From positions 5,704,001-5,768,000 of the forward strand of contig CAWFHD010000003.1 of assembly GCA_963815475.1 (NCBI GenBank): a stretch of DNA of 64,000 bases, given 5' to 3'. This DNA comes from Sulfopaludibacter sp963815475 (GTDB lineage: Bacteria > Acidobacteriota > Terriglobia > Bryobacterales > Bryobacteraceae). Below are positions 53,175-62,998 of this stretch, piece after piece. A program made the position numbers and the translations under genes. Within the stretch, counting starts at the first letter, position 1; every line of letters starts with the position of its first letter. The notes beneath the pieces are model-generated. The model was not told the DNA's origin. It saw only the letters and a program-made list of their open reading frames with translations, and did no database searches.

Positions 53175-53265
53175 CTTCAATCGTAGCGTACCCGTTCCCT
53201 CCGGTCAACGTTTCGGTGAAATTCTTTCGCTCCACATGCTTACAGCCCCGCAGGTACAATAAGAC

Positions 53266-55038
53266 GTGCTTCGTTTTTTGCTCCCGGCGGTTGCGCTAGC
53301 CACCGGTGCGTTCGCGCAAACCGCTCTCTTCCCGCTCAAGGACATCCGTCCTGGCATGCGAGGCACGGGCCGTACCGTCTTCTCCGGCGACCGCGTCGAG
53401 GAATTCCAGGTCGAAATCCTCGGCGTTCTCGACAACTTCGGCCCTAAGGAATCCCTCATCCTCGCCCGACTCTCCGGCGGTCCTCTGGAACACACCGGCG
53501 TCATGGAGGGCATGAGCGGCAGCCCCGTCTACATCGATGGCAAACTGGTCGGCGCCGTCGCCATGGCCTTCCCCTTCGCCAAAGATCCCATCGCCGCCAT
53601 CCGCCCTATAGAGGATATGCTGCGCCCCGCCTCCACTCTGGCGTCGACTCCCCCCGGCGCGCGCCGTCCCGCCATAGCGCTAGCCGCTGCCGATAACGAT
53701 CTCACCCGCGTCTTCTCGCGACCCCGTCCCGCCATGGCCGGCACTGACCGCATGGTCGAAATCGCCACCCCGCTTTCCTTCGGCGGTTTCAGCCGCGCCA
53801 CGCTCGACGCATTCGCGCCGCAGTTGCGCTCGCTCGGGCTCGAACCGCGCCAGGCCGTCACTTCCGGATCCAAGCTCGAGCCCGGCATGGGCAATCCCGC
53901 CGATCTCAAGCCCGGCTCCATGATCAGCGTGCAACTGATGGCCGGCGATCTCAGCGTGGGCGCGTCCGGCACCGTCACCTATATCGATGGCAGCCACCTT
54001 TACGCCTTCGGCCACCGCTTCCTCGACGTCGGCCCCACCGCGCTGCCGTTCGCGCGCGCCGAAGTGATCACCCTGCTGCCGAACGTCAACACGTCGTTCA
54101 AACTGGCCTCTGCCAAGGAGTGGATGGGCACCATCAATCAGGACCGCAATACCGCCGTGGCCGGCGAATTCGGTAAGCGCGCCGCCCTGGTGCCGGTCAC
54201 CGTCAGCATCGCGCGCGGCGGCCGCAGCATCGATTCGTACAATATGCAGATGGTCAACGATCCGCTGCTCTCGCCTCTCCTGATGCAGATGGCCGTCTTC
54301 TCCGCCATCGATTCCACCGAGCGCACCGTCGGCGCCTCCACCATCCGGCTCACCGGCGAGATCGAATTTCAGAACGCGACCTTGCCCGTCCATCTGAACA
54401 ACATGTTCTCCGCCGACAACGGCGCGGCCATGCAGGTGTCGCTTTCCACCGCAGTCCCGCTGGCTTACGTGATGCAGAGCGGTTTCGCCTCGCTGAAGCT
54501 GAAGCGGGTTTCGCTGCGCATCGACGCTTACGACGCCAAGAAGCAGTTGACCATCGATGCCATCACGGCGTCGCATCGCGAAGTCAAGCCCGGCGAGAAG
54601 GTGGAACTCAACGTTTTGCTTACCGGTGAGAACGGCGCCGAAACCGTGCGCAAAGTGGAATACGCAGTGCCCATCGGCGCCGAACCCGGCCCGCTCTATT
54701 TCACGGTGGCCGACGCCAGCACCGCCAACCTCGCCGACTTCCGACAGGTGTTGACCGCGAGTCCGCGCAGTCCCGGGCAGGTGATCACCACCGTCAACGA
54801 CCTGCATCCCAACACCCGCGCTTACGTCCGCGTGTGGCGCACCGACCCCGCATTCCAAGTCGAGGGCGCCGATCTGCCGTCCCCGCCCGCGTCCGTGGCC
54901 CTGATCCTCGAAGGGGCCCAGACCAGCCAGGCAGGCATCACCCAGGTCCGCAATTCCAAAATCGCGGAAATGGAAATCGACGGGGGCGACGTCGTCATTT
55001 CCGGCGTCAAAACCATCCAGGTGGAAATCAAGCAATGA
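53266..55038 (+). CDS. S55 (SpoIVB-type) serine peptidase family protein, exported
   Basis: The 590-residue protein has a GTG start 5 nt after TACAAT and a signal peptide (FLLPAVALATGAFAQ). It then has the S55 opening FPLKDIRPGMRGTGRTVF, followed by HTGVMEGMSGSPVYIDGKLVGAV (GMSGSP near 82-87 has the catalytic serine region), and FGHRFLDVGPTALPFA. The C-terminal 200 residues are beta-rich and of unknown role. SpoIVB-type peptidases act outside the membrane on regulatory proteins. In Acidobacteria such genes are common outside sporulation. Its stop overlaps the next gene (55035-55038), so the two are coupled. Confidence 0.85.
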   Translation: MLRFLLPAVALATGAFAQTALFPLKDIRPGMRGTGRTVFSGDRVEEFQVEILGVLDNFGPKESLILARLSGGPLEHTGVMEGMSGSPVYIDGKLVGAVAMAFPFAKDPIAAIRPIEDMLRPASTLASTPPGARRPAIALAAADNDLTRVFSRPRPAMAGTDRMVEIATPLSFGGFSRATLDAFAPQLRSLGLEPRQAVTSGSKLEPGMGNPADLKPGSMISVQLMAGDLSVGASGTVTYIDGSHLYAFGHRFLDVGPTALPFARAEVITLLPNVNTSFKLASAKEWMGTINQDRNTAVAGEFGKRAALVPVTVSIARGGRSIDSYNMQMVNDPLLSPLLMQMAVFSAIDSTERTVGASTIRLTGEIEFQNATLPVHLNNMFSADNGAAMQVSLSTAVPLAYVMQSGFASLKLKRVSLRIDAYDAKKQLTIDAITASHREVKPGEKVELNVLLTGENGAETVRKVEYAVPIGAEPGPLYFTVADASTANLADFRQVLTASPRSPGQVITTVNDLHPNTRAYVRVWRTDPAFQVEGADLPSPPASVALILEGAQTSQAGITQVRNSKIAEMEIDGGDVVISGVKTIQVEIKQ

Positions 55039-57314
55039 TCGTTCTCATGCGCCGATTCTCCCGGCCCACCGCTGTTGTGGCGGCCCTGGCTGTGTCGTTC
55101 GCGCCTGCGCTCTTTTCCAGCGGCACCACCGCGTGGGAGATGAACTCCTATGCCGATTTCGTCCAGGGCCATTTCAGCGGCGTCTCGCTCAGCCGCGAAG
55201 GCCGGCTTACGCTGGCGCCGAAGGTGGACACTCTCTTCACTTCCGACCAGCCGGTGATCTGGAGCGTGGCGCAAGCGTCCGATGGCATGCTCTATGCGGC
55301 CACAGGGCATCGCGGCCGCGTCTATCAGATCGATCGCGACGGGCAAATCATCGCTCGTGTGGACCGCCGAACAGCCCGAGATCTTCGCCATCGCCGCCGA
55401 TAAGAAGGGCGCCGTCTATGCCGGCACGTCGCCTGACGGCAAGGTCTATCGCATCGAGAACGGCAAGGCCACCGAGTATTTCGCGCCCAAGGCCCGCTAC
55501 ATCTGGTCGCTGGCCGTGGGGACCGATGGCGTGCTCTACGTCGGCACGGGCGACCAGGGAAAGGTATTTCGCGTGGAGGGTCCGGGCAAAGGCGAGCTCT
55601 ATTACGATACCGGCCAGTCGCACATCACCGGGTCTGGCAGTGGATGCGCAGGGCCGCCTGCTCGCCGGCACCGAACCCAACGGCATTCTGTACCGCATCA
55701 CGGCCAAGGACAAAGCGTTCGTGCTGTACGATGCCAACCTGCCCGAGATCCGCGCCATCGTCCCCATGCCCGATGGCACGCGTTTACGCGGCGGCGCTCG
55801 GGGGCTCCGTGGCCCGCCAGACGCAGCTAGCGCAACCAGGCGGCGCAGGGCGCCAGCGCGAGTGGAACCGTTGTCCCCGGTGTCACCACCACCATCACAG
55901 TGGAAGCGCAGGGCGCCAACCGGCGCCGAGATCAAACCGCCGGCCGCCGCCGCCCGCTGCTCCCGCCACCGGAACGCCGCGCCGTGAACACTACGTATAC
56001 GCCGTGGTCGATCTCAGCGGCGTCGAGAAGTCGGCCGTATATCGCATCAATCCCGACAACACCGTGGAGACGCTGTGGAGTTCCAAGGAAGAAAACGTCT
56101 ACGACCTGCTGGCGCTCGAAAAGCAGATCCTCTTCTCCACCGATCAGGATGGCCGCATCTATGGGCTCGCGCCCGACCGCCGCGTCACGCTGGTGACCCA
56201 GACCAACGAAGGCCAGACCACGCGCCTGCTGCCCTCTGACCATTCGGTGCTCGCCGCCACCGGAAACATGGGACGCATTTTCCGTCTGGGCGAGACCCGG
56301 GAGCGAGCGGCTCTTATGAAGCGCCGGTGCACGATTCCGGCACCGCCTCGCAATGGGGCAGCCTGAGTTGGCGCGCCGATCTCCCCGCTGGATGCGCTCT
56401 CGCTTTCCGCACGCGCTCCGGCAATTCCGCCAAGCCCGACCGCACCTGGAGCGACTGGTCCGACCCCGTCAAAACGCCCGCGGGTTCGCGCATCGCCAGC
56501 CCCAACGCCCGCTACATTCAATGGAAGGCCGAGATGACGGGGACCGGCGGCGCCACTCCGTTATTGAATAGCGTCACGCTGGCATATCTGCCGCAGAATT
56601 CGCCGCCTGTGGTGAAGAGCATCAACGTGGTCACGCAAGCCGTTGCCAACGCGTCTGCCAAGGCCGCCTCGGCGTCTACGTCTACCGCGGCTTATAGCGT
56701 GACGGTCACCGACACCGGCGATGCCGCCTTCCACTTCCGCCGGCACGCCCACGCAGACGCTGCCGCGCGCCGCCACGCAGCAGATCACCATTGTCTGGCA
56801 GGCCGACGATCCCGATGGCGACCGCCTCGTCTACAACGTCTACTTCCGCGGCGACGATGAAACGCAATGGAAGCTGCTCAAGGCGGGCACGCACGATAAC
56901 TCCCTGACCTTCGACGCCGATGTGCTGGCCGATGGCAAGTATTTGTTCCGCGTGATGGCGTCCGACCGCGAAGTGAATCCGCCGTCGACAGCCCGCGATG
57001 CGCAACTGGTGAGCGCGCCGATCATGATCGACAACACGCCGCCCAACGTCACTGTGAGTGCTACGCGCTACTCCGCCGGGGCGGCGCACATCGAGTTCGA
57101 AGCCAGCGATGCCGCCTCGCCTCTGCGCCGCTGCGAGTATTCGCTCGACGCCGCCACCTGGGTGCCGGTGGAAGCCGCCGATGGCGTAATCGATTCGCAG
57201 CGCGAGAAGTTCGTTCTGGATTTGACCGGGCTGGCGGCCGGCGAGCACCTGGTGGTGATCCGTGCCGCCGATAGCGCCAACAACACCGGTGTCGCCAAGG
57301 TGATTCTGAAATGA
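55035..57314 (+). CDS. exported beta-propeller / fibronectin-like protein, many frameshifts
   Basis: Fragments in three frames read as one protein of about 755 residues. They give a signal peptide (FSRPTAVVAALAVSFAPALFSSG) and propeller blades (DGMLYAATGHRGRVYQID, AVYAGTSPDGKVYRIENG, VLYVGTGDQGKVFRVEG, LLAGTEPNGILYRITAKD). They continue with VYAVVDLSGVEKSAVYRINPD, HSVLAATGNMGRIFRLGE, and an Ig/FnIII-like C-terminus (WQADDPDGDRLVYNVYFRGDDE, FRVMASDREVNPPST). Joins lie near 55340, 55631, 55780, 55840, 55922, 55958, 56303 and 56730. It is coupled to the S55 peptidase gene and is probably its partner or substrate. The breaks are probably sequence errors. Confidence 0.7.
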
Positions 57315-57752
57315 CCGAAACCGCCGATCGCCTCGCTGCGCTGCTAGTAACCATTCCGCCAAAGCTGACTGAGTTGTCCGATGCCCAGTCGTCTGAGAAA
57401 TCAGATGGCGGCCGGCTGGTCGAAGAAAGAGATCCTCGGCCACCTGATCGATTCGGCCGCCAACAATCACCAGCGCTTCGTCCGCGCCCAGTTCGCCGCG
57501 CACCTCGATATCGCGGGCTATCAGCAGGAGCAGTGGGTATCTGCGCAAGACTACGCGGGGCAGCCGTGGACAGACCTGGTAGACCTGTGGTCGCTGCTCA
57601 ATCGCCACCTGGTCCACATCATCCGAAGGGTTCCCGCTGACTGCTTGCCGCACACCATTTCGATTGCGGGACGCGAACCCGTCACACTAGAGTTCGTTAT
57701 AGACGATTACCTGGCGCACATGGAACATCACCTGGGCCAGATTCTGCAGTAG
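57311..57752 (+). CDS. DinB-like / DUF664-type four-helix protein, frameshifted
   Basis: ATG at 57311 overlaps the previous stop by 4 nt. The first frame gives MTETADRLAALLVTIPPKLTELSDAQSSEKSDGG. The second, from about 57415, gives WSKKEILGHLIDSAANNHQRFVRAQFA, WVSAQDYAGQPWTDLVDLWSLLNRHLVHIIRR and YLAHMEHHLGQILQ. The His residues (GHLIDS, HMEHH) fit the metal site of DinB-type proteins, which include thiol S-transferases. The final product is about 145 residues. It is the last gene of the run with the S55 peptidase. Confidence 0.75.
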
Positions 57753-57769
57753 CGCGATATACTGACCTC

Positions 57770-59014
57770 GTGCGATTTACCCGCCGTTGGGTGTTCCTCT
57801 GTATGCTCCCGAATCTGCTTCTTGGTCAGGATTTCCGTGTCTCGCTCTCGGTGAGCCCGTTCACTGAGATGGTTCTGGGCGCTGGGACCACGTTCAACGG
57901 AGGCGGCATGACCGCTAGCACTGTCGCGGACCTACAGCGCCTCTTCGTCGCCTATGGCGCCAACGAAGTCTACGCTCGCATCGCCACCACTCAGAAGTAC
58001 CGCACCGGATTCGGCGATCACAGCATGGATCGCGGCCTGGAACGCGCGCGGATGGCCAAGGCGCTGCATCTACTGTTCAATCCCGAGCTCGGCCTCTTCA
58101 ACATCTACGGCGACATCCGCTGCCAGCCCGCGCCGGACTTCACCGATTATCCATCCATCAAACTCCCCGGTCCCTGGACGTCTCTCACCATTGAGCAGAT
58201 GGCGGCGGCTATGCGAGCTTACGGCGCGGCGGCGGCTCGTCAGATCGTCGACACCGGTGTGCAGGTTCGCATCTGGGATCTCGGCAACGAAGTCGAGTTC
58301 GGAGTTGCCGGCGTGGCGATCAAACCCGCGCCGGGAAGCTGCGATGACACCGCCGGCGGCAGCGATTGGTATCGCGGGCCTGACGCGGTGGATCCCGCGA
58401 TCGGCAAGATGACGTTTCAAGCGCTCATGCAGGCTCCGGAGAATAAGCGCATCGCCTGGCTCTCAGAGCACGTTTGGCCGTATGAGGCCAGGCTATTCGC
58501 CGCGGCGGCCGAAGGCATCCGGTCGGTGGACCCGAAGGCGCGCTTCAGCACCCATGTAAGTGGCATCGCCACCCAGCAACCGGCGCTGGCAGTGGCATTT
58601 TTCAAGGCGATGAAAGAGAGCGGATACTCCGTCGATGAGCCGGGCGTCTCCTATTACCCCACGTCTTCGCCCTATCCGAAGGATCGGCTGCAGACGTTCA
58701 AGGACATGGCGAAGGCGGCGCACGACGAACTCGGCCGCCCGCTCTTCATCGCGGAATTCGGCTATCCGGCGGGGACGATGAGCGGTGTGTTCACTTGGAA
58801 CTACGCGGTCTCCGGCTATCCGCAGACTGCCGATGGCCAAGCGGATTTCCTGCGCGACCTCATCGCGTGGGGCAAGAGCGAAAAACTGCTCTCGGGAATT
58901 CGCCCGTGGGCTCCCGACCTCGCGATGCCTGGCTGGGCGCCCATGTCGCTCTTCCAACGAGAAGGCAAGACTGCCAAACCCCGAGCGGCAATGGATGCTC
59001 TGAAGGCGAAGTAA
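57770..59014 (+). CDS. exported clan GH-A glycosidase-like protein (GH53-like)
   Basis: GTG at 57770 lies 6 nt after TATACT (57758-57763). The 414-residue protein has a signal peptide (WVFLCMLPNLLLGQ) and a TIM-barrel-like sequence. WDLGNEVEFG carries the likely acid/base Glu174 after Asn. FIAEFGYPAGT carries the likely nucleophile Glu329. This NE...E layout is that of clan GH-A enzymes, with GH53 endo-galactanases the closest by pattern. The enzyme would act on plant or microbial polysaccharide outside the cell. The family is a guess from motifs; the clan is more certain. Confidence 0.7.
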   Translation: MRFTRRWVFLCMLPNLLLGQDFRVSLSVSPFTEMVLGAGTTFNGGGMTASTVADLQRLFVAYGANEVYARIATTQKYRTGFGDHSMDRGLERARMAKALHLLFNPELGLFNIYGDIRCQPAPDFTDYPSIKLPGPWTSLTIEQMAAAMRAYGAAAARQIVDTGVQVRIWDLGNEVEFGVAGVAIKPAPGSCDDTAGGSDWYRGPDAVDPAIGKMTFQALMQAPENKRIAWLSEHVWPYEARLFAAAAEGIRSVDPKARFSTHVSGIATQQPALAVAFFKAMKESGYSVDEPGVSYYPTSSPYPKDRLQTFKDMAKAAHDELGRPLFIAEFGYPAGTMSGVFTWNYAVSGYPQTADGQADFLRDLIAWGKSEKLLSGIRPWAPDLAMPGWAPMSLFQREGKTAKPRAAMDALKAK

Positions 59015-59060
59015 CATCGGCGAATATACGAAGCCCGTATAATCGATCTGGGCTATCGGC

Positions 59061-60345
59061 ATGAGATGCAGCTTTCAGGCAGGCTTACTTTCCATGGTGG
59101 CGATGGGCGCGGCGTGCGCTCAAACCATGGTGTCTGAAAGCCAGGCCGCCAGATTTCTGGTTCCCCAAACCCAAGGTATGCTGCAATGCCAGATAGTCCC
59201 ACTCAGGCCGGTCCTCGATTTCAGCTTTCGATTTCAGGCTGGATATACGGTCCGCGTGCCGCTGAGTCAATACCAAGGCCCCAGGCACAGGTGGATTCTG
59301 GTGACGCGCATCGAACCGGAAGCCGGCGGGAAACCGGTCTACTTCATGGACCGTGTTCGGCTTCCGATTGCTACTGGACAGGAATTGGAAGGCACGGCCA
59401 GCGGCGGCTATCTGCTGGGTGTGGGCCGCTATCGCGCGTCCTCAGCTCTACTGGACGATCAGTCCCGCGTCTGCCGCAGCCAGTGGAACATCGAAGCCAA
59501 TCTGGGGTCGCGGTCGCGCAGCGTCAAAATGGCAATCGGGCCGGGGAGCATTCAGCAGATTTCGCTGCGACGTGTGCGGTCGGGCGAGGTCGAAGGCCCG
59601 GCGCCCATCGGACGCCTCACGGTGTTGCTGCACGCCACCCCGATTGCGGCAGGCAGGGCGAAACTGCGGCCAGGGCGAGGCCGTGATTCTGTTGGGCGCG
59701 CTCTCTTCGCTGCTGGATTTGGCGCCGGCACGGTCCGTGCGCCTGGTGATGTTCAGCCTCGATCAGCAAAAGGAAATCTACCGCGAGGACAACTTCACGT
59801 CCGACCAATTGGAGGCGGCGCGCCAGGCTCTGTTCGATCTCCAACTGGCAACGGTGGATTACCGCCAGTTGCAGAATCCCACCGGTGGCATGGACCTGTT
59901 GAAGCGTCTCGTAGATCAGGAATTGCTTGCGGAAAATCGCTCGGACGCGGTGGTCTTTCTGGGACCGCATTCGCGATCGGACGCCAAACCCACGTTTCAA
60001 ATCGCGCCGCGCAATGACGGCGCTCCCGGATTTTCTTACGTGGAGTACTTCTCCCAGCGACCCATCGCGCCCGTCCCCGGCGGCCGGGACGACTTGACCG
60101 GAGTAGGCACGTCCATCGCCAACCAGCCGCGAACTTCGCAAACCGACCACGACCCCAGCGGCAACGGCACATGGGTGATCCCCGACCCGGCTCAGATCGC
60201 CATGATCGATGGTCCCTCCCGCTTTGGCGCCTCGCGCGACACCATCGACTACCTGGTATCGCAGTTGAAGGGAAAAACCTTCCGCGTGAGCACGCCTGTC
60301 GATTTCGCCAAAGCCATCGATCAAATCCGCGCGCGCCAGAAGTAG
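59061..60345 (+). CDS. exported VWFA-related-type protein, one frameshift
   Basis: Two frames join near 59672-59674, where a G-run of one base fewer turns LRPGRGRD into LRPGEAVILLGALSSLLDLAP. The protein of about 427 residues has a signal peptide (MRCSFQAGLLSMVAMGAACAQ) and an N-terminal beta domain (FSFRFQAGYTVRVPLSQY, WILVTRIEP). The second half has VRLVMFSLDQQKEIYRED, GGMDLLKRLVDQELLAENRSDAVVFLGPHSR and DTIDYLVSQLKGKTFRVSTPVDFAKAI. The last part resembles VWFA-related proteins common in Solibacter, without a clear MIDAS motif. Function is not known. Confidence 0.65.
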
Positions 60346-60372
60346 CCTATTCCATCGCTGCGTATGCAAGCT

Positions 60373-60861
60373 TCACGCTCGCAGCCACTTCAGCATCTTC
60401 GGGTACGCGGGCACGCCCAGTTCTTTGGCGCGCTTCGGGCCGGCCGTCATCCCCAGCCAGTCGAGCACGGGAACGCCGATATATCGGCCCGCTGCGAAAT
60501 TTTCTATGATCGCTTTCGAGTTGCCGCGATATCCGGCCGGGTGAAACACCAGCGTGAGATCGACGCCGATGTGGAGTGCAGCCGCATACGACCATGCCGT
60601 CGCAGCCATTTCGAAACCGCCGTCGTCGCCCATATCGGGGCCGGCCGTCTGGCGCTGCTCCGAACTCAGCACTGCCAGGTGTCCCGCCTCGTGAAGCAGA
60701 TCGCCGGGGTAGGTGAGTCGCGACTCGTCCACTACCAGCACACCGCGGTCGACACACATTCCGGGAAGAAATGTCTTCCCGGAAAGCTCCCCGGATTGCA
60801 CGGCGATGCCGATTTCGATCAGAAACTGCCCGATTTTCGCGACCACCGGGTTCTGGAACAT
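60373..60861 (-). CDS. HExxH-containing hypothetical protein (162 aa)
   Basis: The product has a zincin-like motif, DLLHEAGHLAVLS (HEAGH), in a position typical of small metallopeptidase-like proteins. Before it is GVLVVDESRLTYPG and after it FEMAATAWSYAAALHIG, where the Glu could be a third ligand. No signal peptide or membrane segment is seen. It may be an ImmA/IrrE-like or orphan metal protein, but I cannot assign a family. Confidence 0.6.
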   Translation of the reverse strand: MFQNPVVAKIGQFLIEIGIAVQSGELSGKTFLPGMCVDRGVLVVDESRLTYPGDLLHEAGHLAVLSSEQRQTAGPDMGDDGGFEMAATAWSYAAALHIGVDLTLVFHPAGYRGNSKAIIENFAAGRYIGVPVLDWLGMTAGPKRAKELGVPAYPKMLKWLRA

Positions 60862-60917
60862 AAATCGACTCTTGCGATTTTAGCGTATCGAGCCTGGAGA
60901 TTCGGTTTGCTACAGTA

Positions 60918-61938
60918 GTGCGATTGGACTATACGATTGCGCCTGTGGAGCAGACCGGAAGTCTAGGTGTGATGCACCTGAAGCGGTTCTGGTCGCGGAT
61001 TCTGGCCGGCCGTGAGGGTGCCTCCCATCGCCGGCGAGCAGGCGGCGGACAATATTCTGCTGTCCGGCCTGCATGCAGGGACGCACGAGGCGTACTCGTA
61101 CGTTTCGCAGGTTCTCCCGACGTTTGAGCAATTCGAGGCGTGGATCGTGGAGATCAATGGCGGCCCGATAGAGCCGGATCAAGTAGCACGCATCAACGCG
61201 GCGCTGGCAGGCACCCTCGATCCGGGTTCGCCGCCGGCGGCAGGCTCAGTGGATACCGCTTTGATCGCGGAAGAGCTCGCATCGTGGGATCGAGACGGGT
61301 TTGTAGTGCTGCGCCATGCGGTTTCTCCCGAGCAATGCAGCCGCGCCGCGCAAGCAATTTACGACTTTCTCGGAGTGGACCCTTCGAACCCGGATACCTG
61401 GTACAGCAATCCACGCGGCCACACCATTTGGGTAGCGCTACTGCGGCATCCTGCCTTCCGCGCCAATCGCGAATCGCAGCGCATTCACTCCGCCTTCGCC
61501 CAACTTTGGGGCCGCACCGACCTGTGGGTCAGCGTGGATCAGGGCGGCTTCAATCCGCCTGAGCGTCCAGGCCGGCCCTTTCCCGGTCCGAATTTGCACT
61601 GGGATGTGAGCCTGGCGCAGCCTGTGCCGCTCGGCATGCAAGGCATCCTTTATCTATCCGACACGGCGGCCGATCAGGGCGCCTTCCGCTGCGTGCCGGG
61701 CTTTCATCGCCGTTTGGCGGAGTGGCTGGCGGAACTGCCGCCGGGAGCGAATCCCAGGGATGCGAAGATACTCGAAGCGTTGCCCGCCGTGCCCATCGCG
61801 GGACGAGCGGGCGACCTGGTGATCTGGCATCACGCCCTGCCGCATGGCAGCAGCCCCAATCGATCGAAGCTGCCGCGCGTGGCGCAATACATTAAGATGC
61901 TGCCCAGCCGGTGGAATGTTCACCCGGAATGGCTTTGA
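60918..61938 (+). CDS. phytanoyl-CoA dioxygenase (PhyH) family Fe(II)/2-oxoglutarate oxygenase, one frameshift
   Basis: Two frames form one protein of about 339 residues. The first is MRLDYTIAPVEQTGSLGVMHLKRFWSR, and after one inserted base near 61018 the second continues PPIAGEQAADNILLSG. In the core, LHWDVSL has the His-X-Asp pair, LPHGSSPNRS has the distal His and the 2-oxoglutarate-binding Arg, and WDRDGFVVLRHAVSPEQ opens the fold. It hydroxylates a small organic or lipid substrate, not identifiable here. The gene stands alone. Confidence 0.85.
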
Positions 61939-62031
61939 TCGAAAATAATTTGCCCAAGGTGTCGATCTGCACTGCCGCGGTTCGATCTAACAGTAGGAGA
62001 GGGTTCAGCTCCATAAGAAAGGAAAATATCG

Positions 62032-62397
62032 ATGCGATATTTGTGTTTGTACAAGCCAGGTAAACCTGAGCGCCCGCCCACCCAGCAGGACATGGACGCA
62101 ATGGGTCAGTTGATTGCGGACGCGATGAAAGCCGGGTGGCTGCTTTCCACGGAGGGGTGTCTGCCCACTGCCTTAGGAGCGCGGGTCCGGCTGTCCGACG
62201 GAAAATTTACCCTGATTGACGGACCCTTTGCCGAGACGAAGGAAGTGATTGGCGGCTTTGCGATCATTCAAGCAGCCTCGAAGGAGGAGGCGATTGAGCA
62301 CACCAAGTTCTTCCTGCAATCGGTGGGAGGAGGCGAAACCGAAATCCGCCAATTATACGAAGCGCCACCCGTGGTTCTTTCCGAACCGCGACCGTAA
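62032..62397 (+). CDS. YCII-related (DGPF) family protein
   Basis: ATG at 62032 has AGAAAGGAAAA before it. The 121-residue protein has the family signatures MRYLCLYKP, GWLLSTEGCLPT, GKFTLIDGPFAETKEVIGGFAIIQAASKEEAIE and a short tail. YCII-like proteins are ferredoxin-fold enzymes or accessory parts, and DGPF types are often next to ECF sigma factor genes. One such gene is at 62999. The last residues (SEPRP) are encoded by a dispersed repeat that begins inside the gene. Confidence 0.9.
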   Translation: MRYLCLYKPGKPERPPTQQDMDAMGQLIADAMKAGWLLSTEGCLPTALGARVRLSDGKFTLIDGPFAETKEVIGGFAIIQAASKEEAIEHTKFFLQSVGGGETEIRQLYEAPPVVLSEPRP

Positions 62398-62450
62398 GGG
62401 AGTCGGTGCCGTGCCCCTTCCTTCCGAACCGCGACCGTGACGGAGTCGGC
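62380..62450 (+). repeat. two copies of a dispersed CCGCGACCGT repeat
   Basis: A unit of about 30 bp (TCCGAACCGCGACCGT then a GGAGTCGG tail) occurs at 62379-62408 and again at 62425-62454 with a few changes. The first copy overlaps the end of the YCII gene. The core CCGCGACCGT is also in the hairpin repeat at 25715-25752. Confidence 0.65.
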
Positions 62451-62458
62451 GCCTTTTT

Positions 62459-62923
62459 CTACTTGTGCGTTTCCGGGCAATCCAGGCAACAGTAAAAGTG
62501 CCCCATATCCCCGCAGAGCTGCATCCGCTCGGGACACTCCAAATTGGGACCCGCGCCGCAGATCAAACACGTGGGCGGAATATCGAAGCCGATATCCACG
62601 GAGAACGTGTCTGCCTGCGTTGTGGTGCTGCCCAGGCAGGTCACCTCCATCACCACAGGCGCGGCGATGTTGGCCTGACCGCCAAAGTTCCGCGACCCGA
62701 TCATGAGCCCTACGTTAATTGAGCCGGAGAGCCACTCGCTATCGGAGGCGACGGTTTCGAAGCTGAGTTGCCCGCCCTTCAGGGAGGCATTGGTGATCGC
62801 TCCATCCGCCGCAAAAATGACGCCCGAATAAGTGGCGCCCGCCGTGAGTTCGACAACGTACGATGTGGAAGGGCTGAGATTCCAGAACTGGAACTTAGCC
62901 GGCTCGCCCTGGACAATTGACAT
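62459..62923 (-). CDS. hypothetical protein with C-terminal Cys cluster
   Basis: ATG at 62923 (MSIVQGEPAKFQFWNLSP) is preferred; the frame is open to 62962. The N-terminal 115 residues form a beta-rich domain (SGVIFAADGAITNASLKGGQLSFET). The C-terminal 40 residues have eight Cys (CLICG..., CPERMQLCG, GHFYCCLDC) and a His in a zinc-binding pattern like a RING or treble-clef. No family is recognised. Divergent from the sigma factor gene. Confidence 0.6.
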   Translation of the reverse strand: MSIVQGEPAKFQFWNLSPSTSYVVELTAGATYSGVIFAADGAITNASLKGGQLSFETVASDSEWLSGSINVGLMIGSRNFGGQANIAAPVVMEVTCLGSTTTQADTFSVDIGFDIPPTCLICGAGPNLECPERMQLCGDMGHFYCCLDCPETHK

Positions 62924-62998
62924 AGAGGCAGTATAGCCCAGCACGAAAAGATTACCTCCCATACAATATCGAACGCGTTCGTTCGTCTTCCAAAGTAG

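Noticed and set aside
53680..55035. 451-codon minus frame opposite the S55 peptidase
   Set aside because: Antisense shadow in GC-rich DNA.
55840..55930. CHHHHHSGSAG stretch as an affinity-tag-like or metal-binding motif
   Set aside because: It appears only in a shifted frame; in the restored frame the segment reads as a Thr-rich linker (VTTTITVEA).
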